Shown here: positions 47,918 to 57,242 of the stretch, in pieces
How positions within the stretch are numbered: the stretch's first letter is position 1
Layout: every line of letters starts with the position of its first letter
Assembly: GCA_018384065.1 (NCBI GenBank)
Contig: JAHAYL010000017.1
Span: 1-64,000, forward strand
Length of the DNA: 64,000 nt
DNA from: Oxalobacter sp.
GTDB taxonomy: Bacteria; Pseudomonadota; Gammaproteobacteria; Burkholderiales; Burkholderiaceae_D
Direction of reading: 5' to 3'
Program-made: the position numbers and the translations under genes
The notes under the pieces: generated by a model
The model's database searches: none
Told to the model about the DNA's origin: nothing
Seen by the model: the letters and a program-made list of their open reading frames with translations, nothing else

Positions 47918-48142
47918 TCATGCACAGGGCGTACCGCTAGGACCGGCCGCACAGCAGCAGCTGCATGGTGATGATGCTGAAGAGGTTCCCATACCGCTGG
48001 CATGGACTGAAGCAGCGGTCACCTGTTTCCTGAACGCATCTTTCCCGCAGGAAGGACAGGTTTTCAGCGGGGTGTCTGACAGCTTCTGCAAGACATCTTT
48101 GGCGAAACCGCAGTCTTCACATCGATAAGCATAAATCGGCAC
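47918..48142 (-). CDS. FmdB-family zinc ribbon protein
   Basis: A 74-residue protein. MPIYAYRCEDCGFAKDVLQK and CPSCGKDAFRKQVTA form the FmdB-type zinc ribbon with four cysteines (two CxxC pairs). The last 20 residues are unusually cysteine rich (SPCSCCCAAGPSGTPCA). It starts at GTG (48142), with GGAG seven bases upstream. The family is often annotated as a regulator, but its role is not established. It sits just upstream of aspS in the same direction. Confidence 0.88.
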   Translation of the reverse strand: MPIYAYRCEDCGFAKDVLQKLSDTPLKTCPSCGKDAFRKQVTAASVHASGMGTSSASSPCSCCCAAGPSGTPCA

Positions 48143-48206
48143 AGTGGAGCTCCCAAAATTTTTCTGAATTCTTGATTATAGAGCTTTTTGGGAAGAAACA
48201 CACTTA

Positions 48207-49652
48207 TCAAGGCGTACCGGTGGGTGTTGCCGCCGGTGGTGTGCTGCGGTTCCTTGACAGGAGTGAACCGACGAACATCCCGATGACAGCAACAGCAAAG
48301 CCATAAAGCTGGGGAGGGACAACGCCTTCAGGGTCAATGATTTCAAACAGGACCCAGACCACAGCGCCGCCAATCATGGAAACCAATGCCCCTGAATTGT
48401 TGGCAGGTTTCCAGAAGAAGCCCGCCATAAGCGGTACGAATGCAACGACAAGGGTGGATTTGTAAGCATTCTCGACCATTTCAAAGATGCTGGAATCCGT
48501 ATACATGGCGAAACACAGGACAACCCCTGCAAATCCCAGGACGACTGCCCGCATCAGGAAAAGGTGCTGCCGGTCGGACATATTGGGGAAAAAGCCTTTG
48601 AGGATGTTCTCAGAAAAAGTGATGGATGGTGCCAGCAGGGTCGCACTTGCGCTGGACTGGATGGCAGAAAGCAGTGCACCGAAAAAGACAACCTGCGCGA
48701 ACATCGGCATATATTTGATGATCATCGCAGGCACAATCATCTGGGAATCGACATCGATGAGCTGGGCGACCAGTGCCGGGTCAAGCAGGGTCGTGGCATA
48801 GCAGAGGAACATCGGGAACAGGCCGAAAGCGATGTAGAACATGCCACCGAAGATGGAACCCTGCTGGGCGACGTTCTCGTTCTTGGCTGAAGCGATGCGC
48901 TGGAAGATGTCCTGCTGGGGAATGGAGCCGAAAAGCATGGTGAGCCCTGCGCCAAGAAAGGCAAAGATGGCAACAGCATTCATCTCGGGGATGAAACTGA
49001 GCTTGCCGGCTTCATAGGCATGGGTGATGACATGGCTTGCACCGCCAGGCACCATCCCGGAAATCTCAAAACAGATGTAGATGATGCCAAGGACAATGAT
49101 GATCATCTGGACGAAGTCGGTGATGGCGACAGACCACATCCCGCCGAGCAGGGTATAGATCAGGACACAGGCAAGACCGATGACCATGCCGAGATTGACG
49201 GAGACAGCACCATCAGAGATGACATTGAAGACAAGGCCGAGGGCCTTGATCTGGGCGGAGACCCAGCCAAGGTATGAGACAACAATGCTGAGCGCAACGA
49301 TGACCTCGACCGTCCTGCCATAACGGTTGCGGTAGAAGTCTGTGATGGTCATCAGGTTCATGCGGTACAGCTTCCTTGCAATCAGGAGACCGACAAGGAT
49401 GAGGCACATACCTGAACAAAAAGGGTCGGAGATGACACCGACAAAGCCCTCTTCCACAAAAGTCGGCGGGATGCCGAGCACTGCTTCAGAACCGAACCAG
49501 GTGGAGAATACCGTGGCTGTCACAACGTACAGGGGAAGGGCGCGTCCGGCGACGGCGAAGTCTCTTGAGCTTCTGACAAAACGTGCCGCAAAAACGCCGA
49601 TACCGACAGACGCAACCCAGTACAGGATGACAAACCAGACCAGTGTATTCAT
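48207..49652 (-). CDS. Sodium:solute symporter family protein
   Basis: A 481-residue membrane protein with about 13 hydrophobic segments. FAVAGRALPLYVVTATVFSTWFGSEAVLG and TLLGGMWSVAITDFVQMIII are typical of the SSS family (proline/pantothenate/choline-type), as is IPQQDIFQRIASAKN. Sodium-coupled uptake of an organic solute is expected; the substrate cannot be assigned. The C-terminal tail is Pro/Thr rich. It is monocistronic. Confidence 0.9.
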   Translation of the reverse strand: MNTLVWFVILYWVASVGIGVFAARFVRSSRDFAVAGRALPLYVVTATVFSTWFGSEAVLGIPPTFVEEGFVGVISDPFCSGMCLILVGLLIARKLYRMNLMTITDFYRNRYGRTVEVIVALSIVVSYLGWVSAQIKALGLVFNVISDGAVSVNLGMVIGLACVLIYTLLGGMWSVAITDFVQMIIIVLGIIYICFEISGMVPGGASHVITHAYEAGKLSFIPEMNAVAIFAFLGAGLTMLFGSIPQQDIFQRIASAKNENVAQQGSIFGGMFYIAFGLFPMFLCYATTLLDPALVAQLIDVDSQMIVPAMIIKYMPMFAQVVFFGALLSAIQSSASATLLAPSITFSENILKGFFPNMSDRQHLFLMRAVVLGFAGVVLCFAMYTDSSIFEMVENAYKSTLVVAFVPLMAGFFWKPANNSGALVSMIGGAVVWVLFEIIDPEGVVPPQLYGFAVAVIGMFVGSLLSRNRSTPPAATPTGTP

Positions 49653-49810
49653 GTAAGTGGCATAAAGGAAAAAGGTATTGTTGAAGATGGGGAAATTATA
49701 AAGATAAAGGCAGGAAAAACAGGGGAAAATCCCGATGGACAGGGCGATATTCCTTATCAGGGAAGCATAGTGTCTTATTTACGGAACAAGACAGGGTCCC
49801 AAGCAGAAGG

Positions 49811-51379
49811 TCAGGAAAAGAAACCGTACAGTCTGGCAAGGTAAGTGATGACGGCTCCGATGCCGATGCCAAACACAAGCCAGGCAAGCCGGTGCGGCTG
49901 TTGGTGCCTGTTCTGGTGTCCAATGGATTCCTGAGGTTGAGTCTGACGGTCTCCCTGCCTGCCGCCTGAAGCGTCCCTTTCCAGGAACTGCTGGATGAGC
50001 AGGGGCAGCCTGGGCAGGATGCGGCTGTAACTGATGGATTCCATCTTGATGCGCTGGATGAGTTTCCGGATGTCGGGTTGCCGTTTCATCCAGTTCTCAA
50101 GGAAAGGTTTCGCTGTTTGCCAGAGGTCAAGGTCTGGGTCCAGCTGCCTGCCAAGCCCTTCGATATTGAGCATGGTCTTCTGCAGCAGGATAAGCTGAGG
50201 CTGGATTTCGATGTTGAAACGCCTTGATGTCTGGAAGAGGCGCATCAGGACAAGTCCGAAAGAAAAGTCTTTCAATGGGCGGTCGAATACCGGTTCACAG
50301 CAGGTACGGATGGCAGCCTCAAGTTCAACGGCACGGGTTTCCGGTGGTGCCCAGCCACATTCGATATGGGTCTGTGCGACAAGATGGTAGTCTCTCCGGA
50401 AGAAAGCGATGAAATTCTTGGAGAGGTATTCCCGGTCGAAATCATCGAGCATGCCGACGATGCCAAGGTCCAGGGCGATGAATTTGCCCCATGATTCCGG
50501 CATCGTGGAGATGAGGATGTTGCCTGGATGCATGTCTGCATGGAAGAAGGCATGGTCGAAGACCTGGGTCAGGAAGATATCGACACCGTTATGCGAGAGC
50601 TGCTTGAGGTCGAAGCCGGCTTTTTTGAGCGCATCGATATGGGAGATGGGAATGCCTTCCATGCGTTCCATCGTGAGGACTTCAGCGGAACAGTATTCCC
50701 AATAGATTTCAGGAACGACAAGTTTGTCGGAGCCTGAGAAGTTGCGGCGCAGCTGGCTGTAATTGGCAGCTTCATACAGGAGGTCAATCTCATTGTGCAG
50801 GGAAATGTCGAATTCATGGACGACTTCCGTCAGGCGGAGCCGTCTGCCGTCCTGCCAGTACCGTTCCCCAAGGGCAGCGAAGGCATACATGAGTTCGATG
50901 TCACGTTCGATGCGGCGCAGGATGTCAGGCCGCAGGATTTTGACGGCAGCCTTGCGTCCATCCTTGAGTTCTGCGAAATGGACTTGGGCGATTGATGCCG
51001 ATGCTACAGGTTTCCGGTCGAAACTGGCAAAAAGGGTTTCAGGGGGGGAGCCAAGGCTTCGGGTAATCTGGTCAGTTGCCAGATTGGCGTCGAATGGCGC
51101 AACCTGGTCCTGGAGTTTGGCAAGCTCATTTGCGAAATCTTCCGGCAGCAGGTCCCGGCGGGTGGAAAGGACTTGGCCAAGCTTGATGAAGATGGGGCCC
51201 AGTTCTTCAAGCGCAGAACGGAAACGTTCAGCAGCCGGACGGGAAAGGCCGCGCCAGAAAAAGAGCGTACGGTAGAATGAAGCCGCGCCTTGGCTGAACA
51301 GGTATGAGACGGCCATGTCATCAAGCCCATGCCGGAACATGATGAGGAAGATTGAGATGAGCCGCCAGATTTTCCGCAT
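49811..51379 (-). CDS. ubiB: UbiB, ubiquinone biosynthesis ABC1-kinase family protein
   Basis: Atypical protein kinase-like ATPase of 522 residues needed for ubiquinone synthesis. The family KxGQ motif appears as FIKLGQVLSTRRDLLPEDF, followed by PVASASIAQVHFAELKDGRKAAVKIL, and the catalytic region has FFHADMHPGNILIS. One or two membrane helices end the protein (LAWLVFGIGIGAVITYLARL). AGGGTGG precedes the ATG. It is the last gene of the yqaA-HIT-ubiE-Tim44-ubiB cluster, 15 nt from the Tim44 gene. Confidence 0.95.
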   Translation of the reverse strand: MRKIWRLISIFLIMFRHGLDDMAVSYLFSQGAASFYRTLFFWRGLSRPAAERFRSALEELGPIFIKLGQVLSTRRDLLPEDFANELAKLQDQVAPFDANLATDQITRSLGSPPETLFASFDRKPVASASIAQVHFAELKDGRKAAVKILRPDILRRIERDIELMYAFAALGERYWQDGRRLRLTEVVHEFDISLHNEIDLLYEAANYSQLRRNFSGSDKLVVPEIYWEYCSAEVLTMERMEGIPISHIDALKKAGFDLKQLSHNGVDIFLTQVFDHAFFHADMHPGNILISTMPESWGKFIALDLGIVGMLDDFDREYLSKNFIAFFRRDYHLVAQTHIECGWAPPETRAVELEAAIRTCCEPVFDRPLKDFSFGLVLMRLFQTSRRFNIEIQPQLILLQKTMLNIEGLGRQLDPDLDLWQTAKPFLENWMKRQPDIRKLIQRIKMESISYSRILPRLPLLIQQFLERDASGGRQGDRQTQPQESIGHQNRHQQPHRLAWLVFGIGIGAVITYLARLYGFFS

Positions 51380-51394
51380 GTTTCTGCCACCCTG

Positions 51395-52318
51395 TCAGGA
51401 TTGCTGGATGCCGGCAAGGACCCAACCGGTTTTCTTGGAGATTGGGCGGGTCATATTCCAGATTTCCTCAAAAGGCTCGATTGGGCCATTGGCCTCTTCC
51501 CGGAGTTTTCCTGTGAAGCGCACACTGGCCATGTAATCGTCCTCGAAGGTTTCTATACCCAGAAGGTCTGCATCCAGTTCAATGACATCGGTTACATTCG
51601 GTGCGGCACCCCTTTCCTGCAGCTGCAGGCGGAGTTCTGCGAACATTTCAGGTGTCGTGAACTGGTGCAGGTCGTTGATGTCGTTTTTGTCCCATGCCGC
51701 CTGAAGCCGGATGAAATTGGCTTTTGCAGCACGCAGGAAGGCAGGGACATCAAAGTCAGCGGGAATGCCCCAGGTGCTGGTCTGCTGTCCTTGGGCATTG
51801 CCATTGATGCCTGAGCCGATGTCTGGGGTTTCAATGAGGCTTTCCCGGTCATTGATGCTGTCATTCCGGTGGTAATAATGGTAGTAATCCTGCTGGTGTT
51901 TCTGGAGCCGGCGGTTGGCAAGCCACCGCATGAAAAAGCGGAAGGCGAAGAAAATGATGCCGAGCATCAGGAGCGTGCTGATGGTGTTGGCGGCCCCTTC
52001 ACTGAAACCCATGTTGCTGAGCAGGTAGCCAAGCCCCAGTCCCAAGAGGGCGCCGCCAAGCATGCCGCCGAAACCGCTGCGCCGCTGCGCCATTGCCCCT
52101 CCTTGGTTCTGGACATTCTTGTTCTGGTAATTGCCCTGTTGCGGATTCATTGCCCTGCCCCCTCCTGAACTGGGTGAAATCATCGGGGCAGGCCGTCCGA
52201 TATTTGTGGACATACGGCCGAAAGAAGTGCCGCCACCAAGGCGTGCCGCGGCGGCTTCGGTGATGGTCATTGCCAACAGGCTGAATATCATGCAGAAGGC
52301 GAGCAGAGATTTTTTCAT
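51395..52318 (-). CDS. Tim44-like domain protein
   Basis: A 307-residue exported membrane protein. A signal sequence (KKSLLAFCMIFSLLAMTITE) leads to a Gly/Gln/Asn-rich low-complexity part (to about 90), two hydrophobic helices (MLGGALLGLGLGYLLSNMGF and NTISTLLMLGIIFFAFRFFM) and a C-terminal Tim44-like domain (about 190-305: FLRAAKANFIRLQAAWDKND, MFAELRLQL, WNMTRPISK). In bacteria the role of this family is unclear; it is placed between ubiE and ubiB, where other proteobacteria have ubiJ. The ATG at 52318 is favoured over a TTG at 52333. Confidence 0.88.
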   Translation of the reverse strand: MKKSLLAFCMIFSLLAMTITEAAAARLGGGTSFGRMSTNIGRPAPMISPSSGGGRAMNPQQGNYQNKNVQNQGGAMAQRRSGFGGMLGGALLGLGLGYLLSNMGFSEGAANTISTLLMLGIIFFAFRFFMRWLANRRLQKHQQDYYHYYHRNDSINDRESLIETPDIGSGINGNAQGQQTSTWGIPADFDVPAFLRAAKANFIRLQAAWDKNDINDLHQFTTPEMFAELRLQLQERGAAPNVTDVIELDADLLGIETFEDDYMASVRFTGKLREEANGPIEPFEEIWNMTRPISKKTGWVLAGIQQS

Positions 52319-52340
52319 GAAGGTCTTTTCCAATCTAAAG

Positions 52341-53075
52341 TTACAGTTTCATGCCAGTATGCAGGGCGACGATGCCCGCGCTGAGGTTATGGTACTTGGT
52401 CAGGACAAAACCGGCATCATCCATCATCTTTTTCAGGGTTTCCTGGTCTGGATGCATGCGGATTGATTCAGCAAGGTACTGGTAGCTGTCCTCGCTGTCG
52501 GCGATGTGTCTGCCGAGCCATGGCAGCACCGTGAAAGAATAAAGGTCATAGGCTGTCTGTAAGGGTGCCCATATCCTGGAAAATTCCAGGACCATCACCT
52601 TGCCACCCGGTTTCAGTACCCGGTGCATTTCAGACAGGGCGGTTTCCTTATGGGTCATGTTGCGCAGTCCAAAGGAAACCATGACCCGGTCGAACCAGTT
52701 GTCAGGGAAAGGCAGTTTCTCAGCATCACAGACAGCGACTGGCAGCAGGATGCCTTTGTCAAGTAGGCGGTCACGTCCCCGCTGGAGCATGGCTTCATTG
52801 ATATCGGTTAGCCAGACTTCCCCTTCTTTGCCTGCCTGCCTGGCAAAGGCTTCCGCCATGTCACCGGTTCCGCCCGCGACATCCAGGACCCGGAAACCTT
52901 TCCGGACACCTGCCTGGTTGATGGCAAAGGCTTTCCATAGCCGATGGAGCCCAACGGACATGAGGTCATTCATGAGGTCATAGTGCTTGGCGACCTCCGT
53001 GAAGACTTTGGCGACTTTGCCAGCCTTTTTGTCTTCATCGACCTGTTGGAAGCCAAAATGGGTCAGTTTAGCCAT
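52341..53075 (-). CDS. ubiE: Ubiquinone/menaquinone C-methyltransferase
   Basis: SAM-dependent methyltransferase of 244 residues for the C2 methylation of ubiquinone precursors (and demethylmenaquinone if present). [20 protein letters not shown] at the N-terminus, SAM motif [32 protein letters not shown], and [13 protein letters not shown] follow the UbiE pattern. It is 22 nt upstream of the Tim44 gene and 5 nt below the HIT gene. Confidence 0.96.
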   Translation of the reverse strand: MAKLTHFGFQQVDEDKKAGKVAKVFTEVAKHYDLMNDLMSVGLHRLWKAFAINQAGVRKGFRVLDVAGGTGDMAEAFARQAGKEGEVWLTDINEAMLQRGRDRLLDKGILLPVAVCDAEKLPFPDNWFDRVMVSFGLRNMTHKETALSEMHRVLKPGGKVMVLEFSRIWAPLQTAYDLYSFTVLPWLGRHIADSEDSYQYLAESIRMHPDQETLKKMMDDAGFVLTKYHNLSAGIVALHTGMKL

Positions 53076-53080
53076 GGTTT

Positions 53081-53521
53081 CTAAGGGTTGCCTGCATAAC
53101 GTTCTGTGAGCCGTTCCTTGAGCAGGTTGCGCAGGAAGGGTACACGCTGTTTCCGTGACGCAAGGGTTTCTGCCGCAATGGTCCGGCGTGGCGCAGCCCA
53201 GATGGCATCCGGGAAGGTCGCGTCATCCTTGTAACGGGGGATGATATGCCAGTGCAGATGGGGGACCATATTGCCGAGGGTTGCAAGATTGACTTTATCT
53301 GGCTGCATGGCATCCCGTACAGCCTGTTCGACCAGCCAGACAACTTCCATGAGGGCTGTCCGTTCAGCAGTTGGCAGGTCGGTCATTTCAGCAACATGGT
53401 CGTTCAGGACAACGCGGCAGAAGCCGGGCAGGTTGTCATCATCAACCAGCAGGACCCGCCATTTACCGGTCCGGTAAATGACTTCAGCGCCATCTGTTTC
53501 ACAGAGGATACAGTTTTCCAT
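53081..53521 (-). CDS. HIT-family hydrolase
   Basis: A 146-residue nucleotide-binding protein. The histidine triad is [12 protein letters not shown], with [14 protein letters not shown] ahead of it, and CILCETDG at the start may bind zinc or be structural. HIT proteins hydrolyse nucleotide-derived phosphoramidates or adenylates; the substrate is unknown. AAGG seven bases upstream supports the ATG at 53521 over 53536, which overlaps yqaA. Confidence 0.9.
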   Translation of the reverse strand: MENCILCETDGAEVIYRTGKWRVLLVDDDNLPGFCRVVLNDHVAEMTDLPTAERTALMEVVWLVEQAVRDAMQPDKVNLATLGNMVPHLHWHIIPRYKDDATFPDAIWAAPRRTIAAETLASRKQRVPFLRNLLKERLTERYAGNP

Positions 53522-53532
53522 TGTTTTCCTTT

Positions 53533-54024
53533 TCATCCCAGTAAACCTGCAATGCTACGCCATGAGTCGGACGGAATGTTGAGCAGGATCCAGGTCATGG
53601 TGACATACCGTCCGAATTTACCGACCGCCATATAAACCGTGCAGGGCCAGAATGGCAGTTTAAGCCATCCTGCCAGTGTACAGAGCGGGTCACCGATACC
53701 GGGCATCCAGCCCAGCAGCATGGTCTTGGCACCGAACCGTTCAAGCCATTTGAACCATTTGGTTTCCCGTTCCTTGGCGAAAGCCTGTTTGGCGCAGTAG
53801 CCTATCCAGTAATTGAGCAGTCCGCCAAGGGTATTCCCGATTGTGGCGACGGCAATGACTGCCCAGAACATGCTCCTGTCTGCGGCGGCAACAGCAAAAA
53901 CCGCAGGTTCCGATCCAAGGGGAAGCAGTGTGGCGGATACGAAGCAGACGACAAAAACGGCCGTAAGCCCGATACCAGGCACTGCAAGCCAGTCAAGCAG
54001 CCAATAAACGGCAGATTCAACCAT
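53533..54024 (-). CDS. YqaA-family membrane protein (DedA/SNARE-associated)
   Basis: A 163-residue membrane protein with four hydrophobic segments. SATLLPLGSEPAVFAVAA, IGNTLGGLLNYWIGYCAK, KTMLLGWMPGIGDPLCTLAGWL and AVGKFGRYV are the YqaA hallmarks within the DedA-like superfamily. Function is unknown; relatives affect membrane homeostasis. It is the first gene of the leftward quinone cluster. Confidence 0.88.
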   Translation of the reverse strand: MVESAVYWLLDWLAVPGIGLTAVFVVCFVSATLLPLGSEPAVFAVAAADRSMFWAVIAVATIGNTLGGLLNYWIGYCAKQAFAKERETKWFKWLERFGAKTMLLGWMPGIGDPLCTLAGWLKLPFWPCTVYMAVGKFGRYVTMTWILLNIPSDSWRSIAGLLG

Positions 54025-54158
54025 GGATTCGAGGCACTTTCCTTCTGTCTGTTTCCCTTCTCATCGTTCATGGCACGGGAAATCTTCTGAAACAGGCTCA
54101 AGCATATCAGACGCGGATTATAATTGTGGAAGTTTACAGGATTTGTCCCAGGTTCGTT

Positions 54159-55688
54159 ATGGTTGATTATCTGAAAAAAATACTGACTTCACGGGTTTAT
54201 GATGTTGCGGTCGAGTCGCCGTTGGATGTTGCGCCAGGCCTTTCCGGCAAGACGGGCAATACCGTCCTGCTGAAACGGGAAGACCTGCAGCGGGTGTTCA
54301 GTTTCAAACTGCGGGGAGCCTATAACAAGATGGCGAATCTCCCGGATGCACAGCGTCAGCGGGGAGTCATCTGTGCTTCTGCCGGCAATCATGCGCAGGG
54401 CACAGCCCTGGCTGCAAGGCGTTTAGGGTGCAAGGCGGTGATAGCCATGCCTGTGACAACACCGCCTGTGAAAATCAATGCGGTGAAAATGCACGGTGGT
54501 GACAATGTCGAGATTGTGCTGCATGGCGAGTCTTTTTCAGACACCTATGAACATGCTGTGAAGCTGATGGAAGAACGGGGGCTGACATTCATCCATCCTT
54601 TTGACGATCCCGATGTGATTGCAGGTCAGGGGACGGTGGGTATGGAAATCCTGCGTCAGCATTCTGCGCCAATCCATGCGGTTTTTGTCCCTGTCGGGGG
54701 AGGAGGGCTGATTGCCGGTATTGCCGCCTATGTGAAGCTGGTACGTCCTGAAATCAAGGTGATTGGTGTCGAGACGGTTGATTCCTGTGCGATGAAACAG
54801 AGCCTGGATGCCGGTGAACGGGTGAATCTGCCGGATGTCGGGCTTTTCTCTGATGGGACTGCCGTGAAACTGGTTGGAGAAGAGACATTCCGGCTCTGCC
54901 AGCAGTATGTCGATGGGATAGTACTGGTGGATACGGATGATGTCTGTGCGGCAATCAAGGATGTTTTCCTGGATACACGCAGCATCCTGGAGCCAGCTGG
55001 CGCATTGTCGGTTGCCGGTGTCAAGGCTTATGTCGAGCGTGAGGCAAAAGCGGGCAGGCCGGTCAAGGGTGAGGCAATGGTTGCCGTCACTTCCGGTGCG
55101 AATATGAATTTTGACCGTCTCCGTTTTGTCGCAGAACGGGCGGATGTCGGTGAAGATAAGGAAGCTGTACTGGCAGTGACAATCCCGGAAGAAAGGGGTA
55201 GTTTCCGCCGCTTCTGTGAACTGTTCGGCCAACGCCATGTCACAGAATTCAATTACCGTATCAGCGATGAACGGGAAGCCCACGTGTTTGTCGGCATCGA
55301 AATACAGGACCGCGAAGAAACTGCAGCAATCATCCAGACATTTGAAAACAACGGTTACAGGACATTCGACCTGACTGATGATGAACTGGGCAAGATGCAT
55401 CTCCGTTATATGGTGGGCGGCAAAAGTCCATATGCCGGGAATGAACAGCTGTTCCGGTTCATCTTCCCTGAACGTCCTGGGGCATTGAGGAAGTTCCTGA
55501 CATCCATGGCGCCGAACTGGAACATCAGCCTGTTCAATTACCGGAACCATGGCGCAGACTATGGCCGTGTCCTGGTGGGCATCCAGGTGCCTGATGCAGA
55601 AATGGAAGCCTTCAACAGGTTCCTTACGACACTGGGATATCCATATTGGAACGAAACCGGCAATCCTGTCTATAAACTGTTCCTGTGA
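54159..55688 (+). CDS. ilvA: Threonine ammonia-lyase, biosynthetic
   Basis: PLP enzyme converting threonine to 2-oxobutanoate for isoleucine synthesis, 509 residues. The PLP lysine is in FSFKLRGAYNKMA, the phosphate loop is VPVGGGGLIAGIAAYV, and SAGNHAQGTALAAR follows the family. Two ACT-like regulatory domains occupy about 330-509 (EERGSFRRFCELFG and PERPGALRKFLTSM), so isoleucine feedback inhibition is expected. I use the ATG at 54159; a GTG at 54126 would add 11 residues. It may be co-transcribed with queF, 9 nt downstream. Confidence 0.95.
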   Translation: MVDYLKKILTSRVYDVAVESPLDVAPGLSGKTGNTVLLKREDLQRVFSFKLRGAYNKMANLPDAQRQRGVICASAGNHAQGTALAARRLGCKAVIAMPVTTPPVKINAVKMHGGDNVEIVLHGESFSDTYEHAVKLMEERGLTFIHPFDDPDVIAGQGTVGMEILRQHSAPIHAVFVPVGGGGLIAGIAAYVKLVRPEIKVIGVETVDSCAMKQSLDAGERVNLPDVGLFSDGTAVKLVGEETFRLCQQYVDGIVLVDTDDVCAAIKDVFLDTRSILEPAGALSVAGVKAYVEREAKAGRPVKGEAMVAVTSGANMNFDRLRFVAERADVGEDKEAVLAVTIPEERGSFRRFCELFGQRHVTEFNYRISDEREAHVFVGIEIQDREETAAIIQTFENNGYRTFDLTDDELGKMHLRYMVGGKSPYAGNEQLFRFIFPERPGALRKFLTSMAPNWNISLFNYRNHGADYGRVLVGIQVPDAEMEAFNRFLTTLGYPYWNETGNPVYKLFL

Positions 55689-55697
55689 GGAAAAGCA

Positions 55698-56588
55698 ATG
55701 AACAAAATGGTTGAAGGGAAAGCAATCGGGGAAAAGGAACCCATGGAAGATGCCGGGAAAATGGTTGACCTGAATGATTCCCCGTTGGGCAAGCGCATTG
55801 AATCCCTCTCGGCATATGACCCCTCGATCCTTTTCCCGATTCCCCGTAAGCCGATGCGTGAGGAACTGGGTATCATGGGGTCGAATCCATTTTTCGGGAT
55901 GGATTTCTGGAACGGCTATGAACTCTCCTGGCTGAACCTGAGGGGGAAACCTCAGGTCGGGATCATGCGCTTTTCTGTCTCATCGGATTCGAAGAATATC
56001 GTGGAGTCAAAATCCCTGAAGCTGTACCTGAGCGGGTTTTCCCAGCACAGGATTGAGAAAGAGGATCTGGTTCCATTGATCAGCAAGGACCTGAGCGATG
56101 CCTTTGATGCCTTTGTCATGGTGACAATCATCCAGCCAGATGAATTTGACCAGCTCAAGATCGAGGAGATGGATGGCCTGCTGCTTGACCGCCTGGATAT
56201 TTCAACAGATATCTATGCCCCGGCGCCTGAACTGCTGCGGAGCAACATGGAAGAGGCGCCGGTTGAGGAAGTATTGGTTTCACATTTATTGAAAACAAAC
56301 TGCCCGGTGACTGGTCAGCCAGACTGGGCGACACTGCAGATCCATTATGCGGGTCCCCAGATTGACCAGGAGCGCCTGTTGAAATATATCATCAGCCTGC
56401 GGACAGCCCAGGCGTTCCACGAACAATGCGTGGAACGCATCTGGCTGGATATCAAGCATTACTGCCGTCCGCCACATCTGAGTGTCTATGCACGCTATAC
56501 CCGCCGCGGCGGTATCGACATCAATCCCTGGCGTACCAATTTCTCAACCCGTCGGCATCCGCAGGTTGCGCGTACGGCACGTCAGTAA
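55698..56588 (+). CDS. queF: NADPH-dependent 7-cyano-7-deazaguanine reductase, long form
   Basis: Reduces preQ0 to preQ1 for queuosine in tRNA. This is the long (tandem T-fold) form of 296 residues: FGMDFWNGYELSWLNLRGKP, NIVESKSLKLYLSGFSQ (substrate Glu and Ser), and the nucleophile Cys in TNCPVTGQPDWATLQIHY. LSVYARYTRRGGIDINPWRTN ends the protein. The GAGGAAA upstream supports the start. The N-terminal 20 residues vary in the family. Confidence 0.95.
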   Translation: MNKMVEGKAIGEKEPMEDAGKMVDLNDSPLGKRIESLSAYDPSILFPIPRKPMREELGIMGSNPFFGMDFWNGYELSWLNLRGKPQVGIMRFSVSSDSKNIVESKSLKLYLSGFSQHRIEKEDLVPLISKDLSDAFDAFVMVTIIQPDEFDQLKIEEMDGLLLDRLDISTDIYAPAPELLRSNMEEAPVEEVLVSHLLKTNCPVTGQPDWATLQIHYAGPQIDQERLLKYIISLRTAQAFHEQCVERIWLDIKHYCRPPHLSVYARYTRRGGIDINPWRTNFSTRRHPQVARTARQ

Positions 56589-56609
56589 ACGGCTGAAGGG
56601 AGATTCCTG

Positions 56610-57059
56610 ATGACAACTTCCCTTTCACGCATCCTGCCGCAGGAAAATATCGTCCTGGATATGGCTGTCCAGGACAAGCAGGACCTGTTCAGACAGCTGG
56701 GACAGCTTTTCGGGCAGAGTGGCAATGTGGATGCCGATGCTGTCACATCTGCAATCACAGAGCGGGAATCCGCTGGGTCCACCGGCTTGGGATGCGGCGT
56801 GGCGGTTCCCCATGGACGTATTGCGGCATTGATTGACGCTTCTGCCGCATTTGTCAGGTTGGCAGAGCCGATTCCCTTTGATTCACCGGATGGGAAACCC
56901 GTCCGTCTGGTGATTGCATTGCTGATGCCCCAGAGCGGGGATGACATGCATCTTGAACTTCTCTCTGAGGTTGCTTCCCGTTTTTCAGATGAGGGTTTCC
57001 GCCAGAGGGTACTTGAGGAAAACGACAGGGAAGCCGTGAAGCGGCTGTTTGCCGGATAA
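56610..57059 (+). CDS. ptsN: PTS IIA-Ntr protein
   Basis: Regulatory EIIA of the nitrogen PTS, 149 residues. The phosphorylated His lies in GCGVAVPHGRI; ITERESAGSTGLG and LVIALLMPQSGDD are conserved. EIIA-Ntr controls potassium and stress-related systems according to its phosphorylation state. It is followed by a long hairpin, two duplicated exported genes, then hprK and rapZ. AAGGGAGA lies six bases upstream. Confidence 0.92.
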   Translation: MTTSLSRILPQENIVLDMAVQDKQDLFRQLGQLFGQSGNVDADAVTSAITERESAGSTGLGCGVAVPHGRIAALIDASAAFVRLAEPIPFDSPDGKPVRLVIALLMPQSGDDMHLELLSEVASRFSDEGFRQRVLEENDREAVKRLFAG

Positions 57060-57069
57060 TGCTGACGCC

Positions 57070-57110
57070 CTGTCGGTAAGATGAGGTTTTTCCCTCACTT
57101 TTACCGGCAG
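57070..57110 (+). other. Long stem-loop after ptsN
   Basis: CTGTCGGTAA (57070-57079) pairs with TTACCGGCAG (57101-57110) with one G-U, and the inner TGAGG pairs with CCTCA around a short T-rich loop, giving roughly 15 base pairs in all. No T run follows on the plus strand, so it is not a textbook terminator. It may set the ptsN mRNA 3' end by processing, or separate expression of ptsN from the downstream exported genes. Confidence 0.55.
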
Positions 57111-57242
57111 TCAATGGACAAGGCGGAGCGTCCTTGTTACAGTCTGCTGGACTTTCTTGGAAAAACAGTGGACCTGTTCCTGATGGTGTCCTGTCCAAGG
57201 AAGCGGTTTCCATAACAGTCATCGATACAGGATGGAGGTCTT

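Noticed and set aside
54537-55550. 337-codon open frame antisense to ilvA
   Set aside because: Fully covered by the unmistakable ilvA sequence; no family resemblance.
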